A stretch of DNA of 31,312 nucleotides from Bacillota bacterium. Its GTDB lineage: Bacteria > Bacillota > Clostridia > Christensenellales > QAND01. Numbering within the stretch: the first letter of the stretch is position 1; each line of letters begins with the position of its first letter. Of this stretch, positions 1 to 8,537 are shown one piece after another. Under the pieces are notes generated by a model. The model ran no database searches. It had not been told where the DNA came from and saw only the letters and a list, made by a program, of their open reading frames with translations. The stretch covers positions 1-31,312 of the forward strand of contig QAND01000003.1 in assembly GCA_003150225.1 (NCBI GenBank), given 5' to 3'. Made by a program: the position numbers and the translations under genes.

Positions 1-926
1 TTTATATGCGTGTGCGGTCTGAATTTATCAAGGATATTCAGTTCATTTACTTGTTTCGATAGGTCGCTCACCAGATAATTGATATAGTTTTGTGTAATTT
101 CAAGGCTGGAATGCCCTAACAGTTTAGAAAGAGATACCACATCGCCGCCGTTCAAAATCCATTGCTTTGCCAAGGTATGGCGGTAGCGATGAATCCCCGT
201 TGTTTCTACGCCGCGCGCCTTATTATATTGGTACAGCATATGATAAGAGGTTGACTTAGTCAGCTTCTGCCCGAAGATATTACAGAACAAATATTCATCG
301 GTATTCGCATGTTGCCGATAGGTCAAGTATTCCTCCAAAATTCTTACCATCGTTTGATTGATGGGAACAATTAAAGGTTTCCTGTTCTTGGTGAAGTTCA
401 CATATACAACATGGTTGTCAAAATCAATGTCTTTAATCCTGATATTTTGTAGGCTTCTTTGTCTTATGCCAGTGGAAAAAAGAAAATTCGTCATTACCCA
501 ATTCTTGTATTCCGTAAAAGAACACTTCTTCATATTGGGTTTTTTCAAAAGCTTTGCCAGTTCTTCTTCCGTATACGTTTCTATCGGCTTTTTATCGGCC
601 TTAATTGCCCTCATCTTAAAAGGGGCCACATAGCCCTCCCGCATTAAAAAGTGAAGGGTTGTAATCAAATCTCGAAGGTAAGAGTTAATGCTAACATCGT
701 TGTGCAGCGTTTCCGTGAGGTACTTCACATAATCCGTGTAGACTTTTTCTGTAAAGTCCTCCAACGGCAACCCCGCCGGAATAACCTTGTAGAACTGGGT
801 GTAGGATTGCCGATAGTGCCTTATGGTTCCTTCCCTTAGATTTCTCTGCCTGCAATCGTCCAGATACTTTTCGCACCCAGCCTTGAAGGTCAAGCCCGTT
901 TCTTTCAGCATTTGGATTTTTTTCAT
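1..926 (-). CDS. Tyrosine recombinase / phage-type integrase (3' end beyond window)
   Basis: Site-specific DNA recombinase that would integrate or excise a mobile element, or invert DNA, through a covalent phosphotyrosine intermediate. 308 codons are visible with no stop, so the C-terminal end lies outside the window. The N-terminal SAM-like core-binding domain covers about residues 10-105 and the catalytic domain about 115-308. Visible catalytic residues are Arg155 (STGIRQRS), a likely beta-hairpin Lys180, His246 and Arg249 (HRYRH), His272 (LLGHSS) and the nucleophile Tyr281 (ITQNYINY). The ATG at 926-924 has a GGGAG site about 9 bases upstream. The gene is clearly AT-richer than everything to its right, which suggests recent acquisition. 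It sits at the contig edge and faces away from the GGGtGRT gene. I cannot tell whether it belongs to a phage, an integrative element or an inversion switch. The family call is firm. Confidence 0.93.
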   Translation of the reverse strand, partial: MKKIQMLKETGLTFKAGCEKYLDDCRQRNLREGTIRHYRQSYTQFYKVIPAGLPLEDFTEKVYTDYVKYLTETLHNDVSINSYLRDLITTLHFLMREGYVAPFKMRAIKADKKPIETYTEEELAKLLKKPNMKKCSFTEYKNWVMTNFLFSTGIRQRSLQNIRIKDIDFDNHVVYVNFTKNRKPLIVPINQTMVRILEEYLTYRQHANTDEYLFCNIFGQKLTKSTSYHMLYQYNKARGVETTGIHRYRHTLAKQWILNGGDVVSLSKLLGHSSLEITQNYINYLVSDLSKQVNELNILDKFRPHTHI

Positions 927-1030
927 TTTAGACCGCTCCCATCACGCAGATGTGTCCAAACAAAAAGTTAGACACATCATCTGTATTTTTGCACAAATGA
1001 TGTGTCTAACCGTAAATCTAAAATGAAAAA
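919..1030. repeat. Nested inverted repeats upstream of the integrase
   Basis: Two perfect 14-base inverted repeats are nested. The outer arms are 919-932 and 1017-1030 (right arm TCTAAAATGAAAAA); the left outer arm contains the integrase start codon. The inner arms are 967-980 (GTTAGACACATCAT) and 997-1010 (ATGATGTGTCTAAC), separated by 16 bases. A third partial copy of the inner motif, GATGTGTCCAAAC, lies at 949-961. There is no T-run, so this does not look like a terminator. By position these could be recombinase arm or core sites, a regulator operator, or the boundary of the inserted element. The role is inference. Confidence 0.7.
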
Positions 1031-1044
1031 TCGTTCTGCTGTCC

Positions 1045-1066
1045 GAAAAAGGCTTGTTTAAGCCTT
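1045..1066 (-). terminator. Rho-independent terminator of the GGGtGRT operon
   Basis: A 7-bp stem, AAGGCTT/AAGCCTT at 1049-1055 and 1060-1066 with a 4-base loop, is followed on the minus strand by a run of T. It overlaps the stop codon of the GGGtGRT gene. The stem is short, but position and T-run fit a terminator. Confidence 0.65.
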
Positions 1067-2063
1067 ATTTCATGGATTCCTCGATGGCAACGGCCACGGC
1101 AACGGTGGCACCCACCATGGGATTGTTGCCCATGCCGATCAGGCCCATCATCTCCACATGGGCGGGCACGGAGGAGGAACCGGCAAACTGGGCGTCGGAA
1201 TGCATCCGGCCCATGGTATCGGTCATGCCGTAGGAGGCAGGGCCGGCAGCCATGTTATCGGGATGCAGGGTACGACCGGTGCCGCCGCCGGAGGCCACAG
1301 AGAAGTATTTCACGCCGTTCTCCACGGCCCACTTCTTATAGGTGCCCGCTACGGGGTGCTGGAACCGGGTGGGGTTGGTGGAGTTACCGGTGATGGATAC
1401 ATCCACGCCCTCGGCCTTCATGATGGCCACGCCCTCGTTGACGTCGTCAGCGCCATAGCAGCGGATCTTGGCCCGCTCGCCCTGGGAGAAGGGCTTCTCC
1501 ATGACGATTTTAAGTTCTCCGGTATACTGGTTGTACTCGGTCTCCACATAGGTAAAGCCGTTGATGCGGCTGATGACATAAGCAGCATCTTTGCCCAGGC
1601 CGTTGAGGATAACCTTCAAGGACTCGCTGCGGACCTTGTCAGCGGTCCGGGCGATGCCGATGGCGCCTTCCGCGGCGGCAAAGGACTCATGGCCGGCCAG
1701 GAAGCAGAAGCACTTGGTCTCCTCCCGAAGCAACATGGCGCCCAGGTTGCCATGGCCCAGACCCACCTGGCGCTGATCGGCCACGGAACCGGGAATACAG
1801 AAGGCCTGGAGCCCGATACCGATGGCCTCGGCGGCGGAAGCGGCATCCTTAGCACCTTTCTTGATGGCGATGGCCGCGCCCAGGGTATAGGCCCAGATGG
1901 CGTTCTCAAAGCAGATATTCTGAATGCCGCGGACGATGGCGTCCACGTCGATACCCTTGCTGGTGCAAATAGCCTTGGCGTCCTCCAGATCAGCGATGCC
2001 GTATTCCTTCATACAGGCTTCGATCTGGGCAATGCGCCGTTCATATCCTTCGAAGCGAATCAT
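1065..2063 (-). CDS. GGGtGRT family protein
   Basis: Conserved 332-residue protein of anaerobes, named after the motif GGGTGRT, seen here at residues 259-265. The biochemical function is not established to my knowledge. It regularly accompanies a NifU-like scaffold gene, as it does here, which suggests a role in an iron-sulfur or other metallocluster process; that role is inference. Cysteines are scattered (for example Cys27, Cys33, Cys51, Cys89, Cys118, Cys120, Cys202) and glycine-rich stretches occur around 97-110 and 235-270. It is the second gene of a minus-strand pair, 13 bases after the NifU-like gene, with its own AGGAGG site before the ATG. A terminator overlaps its stop. It appears intact although an integrase lies just beyond its 3' end. 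Confidence 0.9.
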   Translation of the reverse strand: MIRFEGYERRIAQIEACMKEYGIADLEDAKAICTSKGIDVDAIVRGIQNICFENAIWAYTLGAAIAIKKGAKDAASAAEAIGIGLQAFCIPGSVADQRQVGLGHGNLGAMLLREETKCFCFLAGHESFAAAEGAIGIARTADKVRSESLKVILNGLGKDAAYVISRINGFTYVETEYNQYTGELKIVMEKPFSQGERAKIRCYGADDVNEGVAIMKAEGVDVSITGNSTNPTRFQHPVAGTYKKWAVENGVKYFSVASGGGTGRTLHPDNMAAGPASYGMTDTMGRMHSDAQFAGSSSVPAHVEMMGLIGMGNNPMVGATVAVAVAIEESMK

Positions 2064-2076
2064 AGTCGTATCCTCC

Positions 2077-2769
2077 TTACTCGTGACGCGGGTCGATGAC
2101 CTTCACGGCTTCATTGAAGCGGCCATAGACAGCGGTATGCTTCTTAAAGGCTTCCACGGGGTCTGCACCCTTTTTGATCTCCTCAAGATAGGGGCCCACC
2201 TTCAAGAACTTATAGCCAATGATCTCGTTGCCCTCGTCCAGGCCCAGCTCCAGCACATAGCCCTCGGCCAGCTCCAGATACCGGGGCCCCTTGGCCACGG
2301 TGGAGTAGGTGGTGCCCACCTGGCTCCGAAGACCCTTGCCCAGATCCTCCAGGCCGGCGCCCACGGGAAGGCCGTTCTCGGAGAAAGCGGTCTGGGTGCG
2401 GCCGTACACGATCTGCAGGAACAGCTCCCGCATGGCGGTGTTGATGGCGTCGCAGACCAAGTCGGAGTTCAGAGCCTCGAGGATGGTCTTGCCGGCCAGG
2501 ATCTCGGCGGCCATGGCGGCGCTGTGGGTCATGCCCGAGCAGCCGATGGTCTCCACCAGAGCCTCCTGGATGATCCCCTCTTTAACGTTCAGGGTCAGCT
2601 TGCAGGCGCCCTGCTGGGGTGCGCACCAGCCGATGCCGTGGGTCAGACCGCTGATGTCACGAATCTCCTTGGATTTTACCCATTTGCCCTCCTCGGGGAT
2701 GGGGGCCGGATCGTGCTTCGCGCCCTTGCATACGCAACACATCTGCTCCACTTCGTGTGAATATTGCAT
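2077..2769 (-). CDS. NifU-like iron-sulfur cluster scaffold protein (partner of GGGtGRT)
   Basis: 230-residue protein with a NifU/IscU-N-like region. The family assembles Fe-S clusters on conserved cysteines and passes them to apo-proteins. Cysteines are visible at 11, 12, 14, 49, 56, 77 and 106; the IGCSGM stretch (Cys77) and LVCDAI stretch (Cys106) resemble scaffold cysteine motifs. The N-terminal CCVC cluster and the C-terminal extension (about 125-230) are not part of a minimal IscU, so this is a variant and not the housekeeping scaffold. It is first in a two-gene minus-strand operon with the GGGtGRT gene. The start at 2769 has an AGGAGG site about 8 bases upstream and an extended -10 promoter just beyond. 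The specific client is unknown. Confidence 0.88.
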   Translation of the reverse strand: MQYSHEVEQMCCVCKGAKHDPAPIPEEGKWVKSKEIRDISGLTHGIGWCAPQQGACKLTLNVKEGIIQEALVETIGCSGMTHSAAMAAEILAGKTILEALNSDLVCDAINTAMRELFLQIVYGRTQTAFSENGLPVGAGLEDLGKGLRSQVGTTYSTVAKGPRYLELAEGYVLELGLDEGNEIIGYKFLKVGPYLEEIKKGADPVEAFKKHTAVYGRFNEAVKVIDPRHE

Positions 2770-2815
2770 GATTGCTCCTCCTTCTGTGGATGATCATTGT
2801 GAAAAATTTGCTCTT

Positions 2816-2824
2816 ATTATATCA
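2816..2824 (-). promoter_or_regulatory. Extended -10 promoter of the NifU-like/GGGtGRT operon
   Basis: On the minus strand TATAAT (2821-2816) is preceded by TG plus one base, an extended -10. The -35 region (GGTGGA, 17-base spacing) is poor. The element is about 47 bases upstream of the start codon. Confidence 0.6.
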
Positions 2825-2896
2825 TACTTATCCGGTTATCCACCATATTTTTATGGTATTTTTACGCGCAACCCTTGTCCACAGAGCCTTCTTCCC

Positions 2897-2925
2897 TTGT
2901 TTAACCCGATGAACTATGGTATAAA
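2897..2925 (+). promoter_or_regulatory. Promoter of the aminotransferase-tyrS operon
   Basis: TTGTTT at 2897-2902 and TATAAA at 2920-2925 are separated by exactly 17 bases, with TG one base before the -10. It lies 35 bases upstream of the aminotransferase ATG and is divergent from the NifU-like promoter. Confidence 0.7.
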
Positions 2926-2960
2926 ATACTTACTATATTTTACGGAAATACGGTGGTAGC

Positions 2961-4139
2961 ATGGCAGAATTGCATTTTTCCGACCGGATGGAGGGCGTCA
3001 GCGGCAGCGCCATTCGGGAGATTTTCAAGATCGTACAAAAGGGGAACGTCATCTCCTTCGCAGGGGGGAACCCCAATCCTAAGACCTTCCCCCAGGAGGC
3101 GCTGGCGGACATCAGCGCCCGGATCTTAAGGGACAACGGCGCCGTGATTTTGCAGTACGGGCAAACCGAGGGCTGGGCTCCTTTGTATGAGTCCATTTGG
3201 CAGGTGCTAAAGCCCCGGGGCATCAACCCCATCGAGGGCGGCATTCTGCCTCTCACCGGCTCTAGCCAGGGTATCGAGCTGTTTACCAAGCTGATGATCA
3301 ACCCCGGCGATGTGATTCTAGCGGAAGCTCCCACCTTTTTGGGCGCGCTTCAGACCTTTTTCTCCTATCAGGCCAACGTCATCGGTGTAAAGATGGATGA
3401 CAACGGCATGGACATGGAGGACCTGGAGCGGAAGATCAAGGCCCACCATCCCAAGTTCATCTATACCATTCCCACGTTCCAGAACCCCACCGGCGTCTGT
3501 CTGAGCAACGACCGCCGCCAGCGGATGGCGGAACTGGCCGCGCAGTACGGGGTGTTTATTTTGGAGGATGACCCCTATTGCGAGCTGCGGTACCTGGGAG
3601 ATCCCCAGCCCTCCATCATGAGCTTCGATCAAAAGGGCCTGGTCATCCACCTTATGACCTTCAGCAAGACCGTATCCCCCGGCCTGCGTCTGGGCGCCGC
3701 CGTTGGCAATCCAACGGTGATCCGCAAGATGGTGGTGGCAAAGCAGGGCGCTGACGTTCACACCGCCAATCTCAATCAGGCCATGGTGGACGCCTATATC
3801 CGGGAAGGGCATTATTTTAATCATGTTCGGGAGATCCTTCCCTCCTACAAGGCCCAGATGGAGGCCATGCTGGACATGTTCTCCCTCTTCCCCCCGGAGA
3901 TCTCCTATACCAGGCCCTCCGGAGGCCTGTTTATCTGGGTGGAGCTTCCGGAAGGGCAGGACGCGCAGGCCATGTTAGAGAAGGCCGTGGAAGCGGGCGT
4001 CGCCTATGTCCCCGGTCAGCACTTCTATGCCAAGGATCCCAAGCCCAACACCATGCGGCTGAACTTCTCCGCTTCCACTCCGGAACAGATCCGAAAAGGC
4101 ATGGAGATCCTCGCCAACCTGCTGAAGACCAGCCGGTAG
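2961..4139 (+). CDS. PLP-dependent aminotransferase (class I/II, LysN/ARO8-like)
   Basis: 392-residue fold-type I aminotransferase transferring an amino group between an amino acid and a 2-oxo acid. The PLP lysine is Lys236 in the [13 protein letters not shown] stretch; upstream are the NPTG-type segment ([10 protein letters not shown]) and the acidic PLP-ring contact region ([10 protein letters not shown]). Near the C-terminus the carboxylate-binding Arg sits in MRLNFSA. The sequence most resembles the free-standing relatives of MocR C-terminal domains, which include 2-aminoadipate and aromatic aminotransferases; no N-terminal GntR helix-turn-helix is present. The substrate cannot be read from the sequence. 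The adjacent tyrosyl-tRNA synthetase gene, 37 bases downstream, might hint at aromatic amino acids but this is weak. The start at 2961 has a modest GGTGG site. Confidence 0.9.
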   Translation: MAELHFSDRMEGVSGSAIREIFKIVQKGNVISFAGGNPNPKTFPQEALADISARILRDNGAVILQYGQTEGWAPLYESIWQVLKPRGINPIEGGILPLTGSSQGIELFTKLMINPGDVILAEAPTFLGALQTFFSYQANVIGVKMDDNGMDMEDLERKIKAHHPKFIYTIPTFQNPTGVCLSNDRRQRMAELAAQYGVFILEDDPYCELRYLGDPQPSIMSFDQKGLVIHLMTFSKTVSPGLRLGAAVGNPTVIRKMVVAKQGADVHTANLNQAMVDAYIREGHYFNHVREILPSYKAQMEAMLDMFSLFPPEISYTRPSGGLFIWVELPEGQDAQAMLEKAVEAGVAYVPGQHFYAKDPKPNTMRLNFSASTPEQIRKGMEILANLLKTSR

Positions 4140-4176
4140 CGAGGGCATTCCATCAAATATTCCGAGGTGTAATACA

Positions 4177-5391
4177 ATGAATGCATTTGATATTCTGACC
4201 GAGCGGGGCTTTATTAAGCAGGTAAGCCATCCCGAGATCAAAGATCGGCTAGCTGAGGGCCCCGTCACCTTCTACAACGGATTTGACCCCACCGCCGACA
4301 GCCTCCATATCGGCCACTTCATTCCTCTTATGGCCATGGCGCACCTCCAGCGGGCCGGCCACCGTCCCATCGTGCTGGTGGGAGGCGGTACCTGCATGAT
4401 CGGGGACCCTTCCGGCAAGACCGATATGCGCCAGATGATGACCCGGGAACGCATCGCCCATAACGCCGACTGTCTCAAGGAGCAGATGAAGAAGTTTATG
4501 GACTTCTCCCCCGGCAAGGCCATTATGGTGGACAATGCCGATTGGCTTTTGAACCTCAATTATGTGGAGTTTATTCGGGACATCGGCGTCCATTTTTCCG
4601 TAAACCGCATGCTGACCGCCGAGTGCTACAAGCAGCGGATGGAGCGGGGTCTCACCTTTTTGGAGTTTAACTATATGCTGATGCAGAGCTACGATTTCCT
4701 GCATCTGTACAAGGAATACGGCTGCACCCTTCAGACCGGAGGGGACGACCAGTGGAGCAACATCCTTTCGGGGGCGGATCTGATCCGGCGGAAAGAGCAA
4801 AAGGAGGCCTTTGCCCTCACCTTCCCCCTCCTCACCACCTCTGACGGAACCAAGATGGGCAAAACCGTAAAGGGCGCCCTATGGCTGGACCGGGAGAAAA
4901 CCAGCCCCTATGAGTTCTATCAGTACTGGCGGAATATCGAGGATGCCAGCGTGGAGAAGTGCCTGGCCCTCCTGACCTTTTTACCCATGGACGAGGTTCG
5001 GCGGCTGGGGGCCCTTCGGGATCAGGAGATCAATGAGGCCAAAAAGGTTCTGGCCTTTGAAATTACCAAGCTGATTCACAGCGAGCAGGACGCCATGGAA
5101 GCTCAGGCCGCCAGCGAAGCCCTCTTTGGCGGTGGCTCCGACCTTTCCAATATGCCCACTACCCTGGTGGAAGCTGGGGAGATGGAGGAAAAAACCCTGA
5201 CCGACGCATTGGTCCTAACCGGCCTGGCCAAAAGCCGCGGGGATGCCCGTCGGCTGGTAGAGGGGGGCGGCGTCTACCTGGACGACGTAAAGATGTCCGA
5301 TCCCTTCGCGCCCCTGCCTACCCAGCGCCTTGGGGATGGCATCATCCTCCGCAAGGGGAAGAAATCCTTCCACCGGCTGTTGCAGAAATGA
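4177..5391 (+). CDS. tyrS: Tyrosyl-tRNA synthetase
   Basis: Class I synthetase charging tRNA-Tyr with tyrosine in the cytoplasm; 404 residues, normal for the bacterial enzyme. The HIGH signature is intact at residues 44-47 (LHIGHF), the second signature is KMGKT at 226-230, and the tyrosine/ATP pocket segment QTGGDDQW is at about 186-193. A C-terminal S4-type RNA-binding domain covers about 335-404. It starts with ATG at 4177 behind a GAGGTG site, 37 bases after the aminotransferase, so the two are probably co-transcribed. There is no room for a T-box leader directly upstream. The YigZ-family gene starts 4 bases after the stop. Confidence 0.97.
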   Translation: MNAFDILTERGFIKQVSHPEIKDRLAEGPVTFYNGFDPTADSLHIGHFIPLMAMAHLQRAGHRPIVLVGGGTCMIGDPSGKTDMRQMMTRERIAHNADCLKEQMKKFMDFSPGKAIMVDNADWLLNLNYVEFIRDIGVHFSVNRMLTAECYKQRMERGLTFLEFNYMLMQSYDFLHLYKEYGCTLQTGGDDQWSNILSGADLIRRKEQKEAFALTFPLLTTSDGTKMGKTVKGALWLDREKTSPYEFYQYWRNIEDASVEKCLALLTFLPMDEVRRLGALRDQEINEAKKVLAFEITKLIHSEQDAMEAQAASEALFGGGSDLSNMPTTLVEAGEMEEKTLTDALVLTGLAKSRGDARRLVEGGGVYLDDVKMSDPFAPLPTQRLGDGIILRKGKKSFHRLLQK

Positions 5392-5395
5392 CGCC

Positions 5396-6019
5396 ATGAC
5401 GGGATACCGGACGGTGGAACGGGAAAGCCGAATTGAGCTTGTGGAGCGGAAAAGCCGCTTCATCGGCTGGTGCTTTCCCATCGCTTCTGAGGAGGAGGCT
5501 CTTGCCCATCTATCTCGCATCCGGAAGCAGCATCATGACGCAAGCCACAACTGCTGGGCCTACCGGCTCACCCCCAATGGGAGCGTAGCACGGTACAGCG
5601 ATGATGGGGAGCCGGGCGGCACCGCCGGGATGCCCATCTTAAACGCCATCACCGGGCGGGAGCTCACCGATGTGCTGGTGATCGTAACCCGATACTTCGG
5701 CGGCATCCTGTTGGGGGCCGGCGGATTGACCCGAACCTATGGGAAATCGGCGGGGATGGCCCTTGAGGAGGCCGGTTTGATCCAAATGCTGCCGGGCGTA
5801 GCCCTCACCATCGTTGTAAGCTACGCCATGTATGGAAAGATCGGAGCGCTGTTAGCCCACCCCGGCTTGCGGGTCCAGGACACCCGGTTTGAGGCGGACG
5901 TGTCCATCGAGGGAACGCTGAGGCTGGAGGAATACCCGGGATTTGAGCGGGATCTGGCCGATGCCACCGATGGTACCGCCCAACTGATGAGGGGAAAAGA
6001 GCTGCTCTTTCCCTTTTAA
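5396..6019 (+). CDS. YigZ / IMPACT family protein
   Basis: 207-residue protein of the UPF0029/IMPACT family. The conserved N-terminal domain is visible as the KSRFIGW segment, HNCWAYRL, the SDDGEPGGTAG signature (about residues 63-73) and TRYFGGILLGAGGL; the C-terminal half is the DUF1949-like domain. Bacterial members are soluble and have been linked to translation or ribosome-associated roles, but the precise activity is not settled. The chosen ATG at 5396 lies 4 bases after the tyrS stop and gives the usual family length; an in-frame start further upstream would add residues that overlap tyrS and are not family-like. It is translationally close-coupled to tyrS, consistent with a translation-related role. 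Confidence 0.92.
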   Translation: MTGYRTVERESRIELVERKSRFIGWCFPIASEEEALAHLSRIRKQHHDASHNCWAYRLTPNGSVARYSDDGEPGGTAGMPILNAITGRELTDVLVIVTRYFGGILLGAGGLTRTYGKSAGMALEEAGLIQMLPGVALTIVVSYAMYGKIGALLAHPGLRVQDTRFEADVSIEGTLRLEEYPGFERDLADATDGTAQLMRGKELLFPF

Positions 6020-6272
6020 GAAAAGGAACCGGACCGCCATCGTCCATAAAACCATCGAGACCAGCGGCACCTTTGATAGCGGTCGGTGGGCTGAATCATC
6101 TTCCATGGCCTATTGGACTGGGCGTATCTCGCCTATTTTGTGATAGAATAAGAATTGTACGTTGCCCAATCAGTAAAGGCGCTGCTTTCCAGGCCGGGCG
6201 AAATCCTGTTTTCATTTGAGCCAGCGGGTTCAATTTGATTTTTTTACGCATTACCAGAAGGGGGAAATCGTT

Positions 6273-7331
6273 ATGACGCTAAAGATCATCGCAAGCGAAA
6301 ACACAAAGAAAAAGCCGGAAGGCCCTCTTGGCTTTGGCCGGTATTTTACCGATCACATGTTCATGATGAACTACAAGGAGGGCAAGGGCTGGCACGATGC
6401 CCGTATTGTGCCCTACCAGCCCCTGTGCCTGGATCCTGCCGCCATGGTGTTTCACTATGGTCAGGCCATCTTCGAGGGGTTGAAGGTATACCGCAATCCC
6501 GATGGGGAGCTTCAGTTCTTCCGCATCATGGACAATTTGAACCGCTTTAACCGCAGCGCTGACCGGCTCTGCATCCCCAACATCGACACCGAATTCGTGC
6601 TGGGCTGCATCAAACAGCTGGTGGAACTGGATAAAGCCTGGGTTCCCACCGAGTACGGCCAGTCCCTATATGTCCGGCCCTTTGCCATCGCCGCCGATCC
6701 CTTCCTGGGGGTAAAGGTGGCGGAGAGCTACATCTTTATGGTGATCCTCTCCCCCGTAGCCAACTACTACGCCGAGGGCATCCATCCCGTAAAGATTCTG
6801 GTGGAAAATGAATACGTTCGCTCGGTGCGGGGTGGCATGGGCTTCGCCAAGGCCGCCGGCAACTACGCCTGTTCCCTCATCGCTGACGCCACCGCCAAGA
6901 AATATGGCTGCAGCCAGGTTCTTTGGCTGGACGGCGTAGAGCGGAAATACATCGAGGAGGTGGGCAGCATGAACATCCTCTTCGTCATAGACGGAAAGCT
7001 GGTAACCCCCTCTTTGGACGGCAGCATTCTGGCTGGCATCACCCGGGACAGCATCCTAAAGCTGGCCTCCTCCATGGGCATCCCCGTGGAGGAGCGGAAG
7101 ATCTCCATCCAGGAGGTAGCTGAAGCCCATGCGAAGGGCACGCTCAGCGAGGTATTCGGCGCCGGTACCGCCGCCGTTGTCTCCCCTGTGGGTACCCTCA
7201 TCTGGGAGGGCAAGGAATATACCATCGGGGATGGCGGCATCGGTCCCGTCACCCAGAAGCTATACGATGAGCTCACCGGTATTCAGTACGGTGTAAAGCC
7301 CGATCCCATGGGCTGGATCACCAAGCTGTAA
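6273..7331 (+). CDS. ilvE: Branched-chain amino acid aminotransferase
   Basis: Fold-type IV PLP enzyme for the last step of leucine, isoleucine and valine synthesis and the first step of their breakdown; 352 residues, the usual type II BCAT length. The PLP lysine is Lys193 in GFAKAAGNYA, followed by QVLWLDG and the IEEVGSMN segment where the cofactor is held; the C-terminal EVFGAGTAAVVSPVG is also typical. The ATG at 6273 follows an AGGGGG site; an in-frame ATG at 6216 lacks a good site and would add a non-family leader. The 253-base stretch before it (6020-6272) holds no gene; TAGAAT near 6143 may be a -10 but the -35 is weak, and I see no T-box. It is followed by two terminator hairpins, so it is probably monocistronic. 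Confidence 0.95.
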   Translation: MTLKIIASENTKKKPEGPLGFGRYFTDHMFMMNYKEGKGWHDARIVPYQPLCLDPAAMVFHYGQAIFEGLKVYRNPDGELQFFRIMDNLNRFNRSADRLCIPNIDTEFVLGCIKQLVELDKAWVPTEYGQSLYVRPFAIAADPFLGVKVAESYIFMVILSPVANYYAEGIHPVKILVENEYVRSVRGGMGFAKAAGNYACSLIADATAKKYGCSQVLWLDGVERKYIEEVGSMNILFVIDGKLVTPSLDGSILAGITRDSILKLASSMGIPVEERKISIQEVAEAHAKGTLSEVFGAGTAAVVSPVGTLIWEGKEYTIGDGGIGPVTQKLYDELTGIQYGVKPDPMGWITKL

Positions 7332-7361
7332 CGATAAACGCAAAAATAAATAAGTACCAAG

Positions 7362-7397
7362 ATCAGGGGACAGTAGATTGCTGTCCCCTGATTTCAT
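7362..7397 (+). terminator. Terminator hairpin after ilvE
   Basis: Perfect 12-bp stem ATCAGGGGACAG/CTGTCCCCTGAT at 7362-7373 and 7381-7392 with a 7-base loop, followed by a short T-containing stretch. The T-run is weak, so it may act together with the next hairpin. Confidence 0.7.
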
Positions 7398-7435
7398 ATG
7401 GTTAAATTTACAAATGAAAAACAATGTTCAACTAG

Positions 7436-7469
7436 AAAACCTCCCATTGTATGCTGGGAGGTTTTTTTT
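7436..7469. terminator. Bidirectional rho-independent terminator
   Basis: Stem AAAACCTCCCA/TGGGAGGTTTT at 7436-7446 and 7455-7465 with an 8-base loop, followed by eight T on the plus strand. The A-run on the left gives a T-run on the minus strand. It sits between the convergent ilvE and homocysteine methyltransferase genes and can end both. Confidence 0.85.
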
Positions 7470-7473
7470 ACGT

Positions 7474-8391
7474 CTAGATCCCCCGGGCTAGCGCCTCCAT
7501 ATGACGGTCGTCGGTGCCGCAGCAGCCGCCCCAGATGCGGAAATCGCAGAGATCCCGAAGGGACAGCATCTCCCGGGCAAGATCGTCTGGGGCTGTGGTC
7601 ATCGGCGCTTCGGAGGTTTCCAGTTCCTCCGGCGGAAGAGGGGAGGCATTGGCCTGAAGCCCCATAAATCGTCGAACCACCAGGGGATCCCGGTTAAAGG
7701 GCTGGGAAAGCGCCTCCCGAACCAGAGAAGGATGAACGCAGTTTGCCAGATAGCATAGGGGCCGGGGCCGTGCGCCCTCCTCAATGGCCGCGATGGCCTC
7801 CCGCATGGGAACCCCATCCAGGAGGCGGCCATCCCGGCGAATCATGAAGCTTATAAGGTAGGGAAGACCGGTGGCCCCCATGGCACGGGCCATGCCCAAA
7901 GCCTCGGGCAGGGTGGGCATGATGCCTGCGTACAGGAACTCCACTCCGGAACCGGCCAGGGCTGCCGCCTGCCAGCTATGAAACCGCTGGGCCTCTTGGG
8001 CCGATAACCCCTGATCCCCCCGATAGGCATCACCCCGGCAGCCCATAAGTCCGCCGATGTACATTTCCCCCGGCGATTTCTCCCGTAGCGCCTTTAAAAA
8101 CCCTACGTTGTCCCGGAACAAGTCCGGGCCATAGGACGCGCGCTCCATCCGCTCCCAGTTGGCCCTGCGGGTGGGGGTGGTGGCCAAAAAGGGCAGGCCA
8201 TGGCGGCGGGCGATTTCCACATACTGGGACCAAAGTGCCCCAAGGGCTTCCCGGCCCTGCTCGGTTCGCACCAGCGGCGCCATAACGACCTCCTCATGAA
8301 AGGAAATTCCGTATTCCTGCTTCAGCCTGGTTCCCAGCGCCCCTTCCATGAGCATCCCCCGGCAGCCAGCGCCCCTTCGGGAAAGCTCCAT
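7474..8391 (-). CDS. Homocysteine S-methyltransferase family protein
   Basis: 305-residue TIM-barrel enzyme of the Hcy-methyltransferase (PF02574) family, which transfers a methyl group to a thiol such as homocysteine using a zinc thiolate centre. The zinc ligands are visible as the Cys in YLANCVHPS and the paired Cys in WGGCCGTDDRH near the C-terminus. The N-terminal MEGALGTRL corresponds to the DGGMGTEL-type opening. The start at 8391 has a strong AGGGGGGAGGG site; an upstream TTG at 8445 has none. No corrinoid-binding or other methionine gene is adjacent, so the methyl donor is not predictable. It is convergent with ilvE and shares its terminator. Family call firm; substrate uncertain. Confidence 0.9.
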   Translation of the reverse strand: MELSRRGAGCRGMLMEGALGTRLKQEYGISFHEEVVMAPLVRTEQGREALGALWSQYVEIARRHGLPFLATTPTRRANWERMERASYGPDLFRDNVGFLKALREKSPGEMYIGGLMGCRGDAYRGDQGLSAQEAQRFHSWQAAALAGSGVEFLYAGIMPTLPEALGMARAMGATGLPYLISFMIRRDGRLLDGVPMREAIAAIEEGARPRPLCYLANCVHPSLVREALSQPFNRDPLVVRRFMGLQANASPLPPEELETSEAPMTTAPDDLAREMLSLRDLCDFRIWGGCCGTDDRHMEALARGI

Positions 8392-8451
8392 AGCCCTCCC
8401 CCCTCTCTTTTGCGGCAGTGTAGCACCTTCCCCTGGACGGGACAAGCTGTG

Positions 8452-8480
8452 TTGCCTAAGGTTGTCAATACTGGTATAAT
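8452..8480 (+). promoter_or_regulatory. Promoter of the repeat-containing membrane protein
   Basis: TTGCCT at 8452-8457 and a perfect TATAAT at 8475-8480 are 17 bases apart, with TG one base before the -10. It lies 57 bases upstream of the ATG at 8538 and gives a short leader ending in GGAGG. Confidence 0.8.
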
Positions 8481-8537
8481 GGGCTGTAAGCTATGGGCTG
8501 TACGCACTGCCCACAACCCTCATACCGGAGGTATTTC

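Noticed and set aside
967..1010. 14-bp inverted repeat as a terminator
   Set aside because: Loop of 16 bases and no T-run on either strand; repeat function in recombination or regulation is more likely.
1158..2099. Plus-strand 313-codon frame opposite the GGGtGRT gene
   Set aside because: Gly/His-rich shadow frame; the minus strand encodes a recognised protein with ribosome site and terminator.
6020..6272. T-box or riboswitch before ilvE
   Set aside because: The interval has no T-box bulge sequence and no paired terminator/antiterminator that I can see; only a weak -10 candidate.
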